DNA from: Deinococcus radiotolerans
GTDB taxonomy: Bacteria > Deinococcota > Deinococci > Deinococcales > Deinococcaceae
Direction of reading: 5' to 3'
Length of the DNA stretch: 23,234 bases
Assembly: GCF_014647435.1 (NCBI RefSeq)
Contig: NZ_BMPE01000034.1
Location: 1 to 23,234 of the forward strand
Positions 22,730 to 23,234 of this stretch are shown here, one piece after another. A program made the position numbers and the translations under genes. The notes under the pieces were generated by a model. The model did no database searches. It saw only the letters and a program-made list of their open reading frames with translations, and was not told the DNA's origin. The stretch's first letter is position 1. Each line of letters starts with the position of its first letter.

Positions 22730-23127
22730 AGCACCAGACATTTGAGGGAACTGACGTGCTGGGGGTCTGGAATGGCCTCCCCGGGAGGCGCAGGCCGTTC
22801 CAGAAGACATCGCTGCCCCACCCGCCCGATTCCGGATCTGCCACCCGATCCGCAGTTGTCCTGCCGGTGGGCGTGGGTTGCTGCCCGCTGCGCGCCGATC
22901 TGGGTCATCCAGGCCAGGGCGCGACACCGCCATCCGAACGACCCAGCCATTCGCTCTGGGGTCGTCCTGGGTGTGGAGTTCAGGTGCACGCCACGAGATG
23001 TCGACGAGCTGAACGTGGCTTCAATGCGCCAGCGGAGACGAGAGGTGCCCCTAACGTCCAGCACGGGTCAATCCGGCGTCACGATCACCTTGTCCTCCAC
23101 GGGGGACAGGGTGATGACCACGTGCAG
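22730..23127 (-). pseudogene. Degenerate IS4-like transposase remnant
   Basis: On the minus strand one frame reads LHVVITLSPVEDKVIV, a stop (23068-23070), then LRWRIEATFSSSTSRGVHLN, TTPERMAGSFGWRCRALAWM and, near the end, LKCLVL. This follows the C-terminal part of IS4-type DDE transposases, where a Y-x2-R-x3-E-x6-K signature sits in a (Y/R)RRWxIExxFxxLKSRGF context, followed by a TxPxR helix and ALAW segment. Here the Tyr and Lys of the signature are lost and in-frame stops are present, so it is inactive. The frame continues with further stops toward the window edge through the right copy of the 21-bp inverted repeat. The N-terminal part and the ends of the element are not seen. Confidence 0.6.
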
Positions 23128-23169
23128 TCATCTGAATGACACCCTCAGCCGCTCAACCAGGGTGCGCAC

Positions 23170-23190
23170 CTAAGAGCCTGAGGACAGAAC
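23170..23190 (+). repeat. Right copy of 21-bp perfect inverted repeat
   Basis: This is the exact reverse complement of 43-63 (begins CTAAGAGCC, ends GGACAGAAC). The bases inside and outside do not match the left copy. It lies about 40 bp beyond the recognisable part of the IS4-like relic. Confidence 0.85.
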
Positions 23191-23234
23191 ACGTCGGACT
23201 ATGTTCCGATCATGGTCGAGCAGCTCGTACCCGA

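Noticed and set aside
43..23190. Window bounded by two inverted copies of one IS
   Set aside because: Identity stops at exactly 21 bp on both sides; two copies of one IS would stay identical further outward.

Overview
The window is high-GC bacterial DNA that fits Deinococcus or a close relative. The grounds are large SARP/BTAD-type ATPase regulators, several genes whose -10 hexamer (TANNNT) ends only 6 to 9 bases before the start codon (leaderless mRNA, which is common in Deinococcus), and GC-rich codon third positions. The taxon is inferred; there is no rRNA or other marker gene.

Left third (1-7200): a cyclic-di-GMP neighbourhood with decayed DNA between the genes. It holds a membrane diguanylate cyclase (GGEEF, minus strand), an orphan HicB-like antitoxin/HTH protein, a stand-alone HD-GYP phosphodiesterase and a MASE1-GGDEF-EAL protein whose GGDEF signature is destroyed while the EAL motifs are intact. 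Between and after them lie a collagen-like pseudogene with its terminator still present and a fragment of an AfsR-type ATPase regulator with an in-frame stop.

Middle (7225-15575): three SARP-like regulators (winged helix, BTAD, AAA/NB-ARC-type ATPase). Two lie in a minus-strand operon behind a secreted protein and a 73-residue protein. The third is divergent on the plus strand.

Right third (15800-22715): mostly small exported or accessory proteins: a PD40-repeat protein, a DUF4352-like protein with a serine hydrolase behind it, a secreted two-cysteine-domain protein, a GNAT-like protein, a 77-residue protein and a secreted alpha/beta hydrolase.

Main discovery: seven promoters between 13249 and 21406, on both strands, share one architecture: (T/C/A)GTCA(C/T)-N5-(T/C/A)GTCA(C/T)-N11-(-10 hexamer). 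The GTCA cores are invariant, the 11-bp repeat pitch is exact, and the 11-bp distance to the -10 is exact in all seven. No normal -35 is present. This is the geometry expected for activation by SARP/OmpR-type winged-helix proteins, and the promoters surround three such regulators. One box precedes the operon that carries two of them. I infer a local, previously unnamed regulon that mainly controls exported proteins.

The window edges carry a perfect 21-bp inverted repeat (43-63 and 23170-23190). A degenerate IS4-like transposase relic lies at the right edge. I saw no tRNA, rRNA or CRISPR array.
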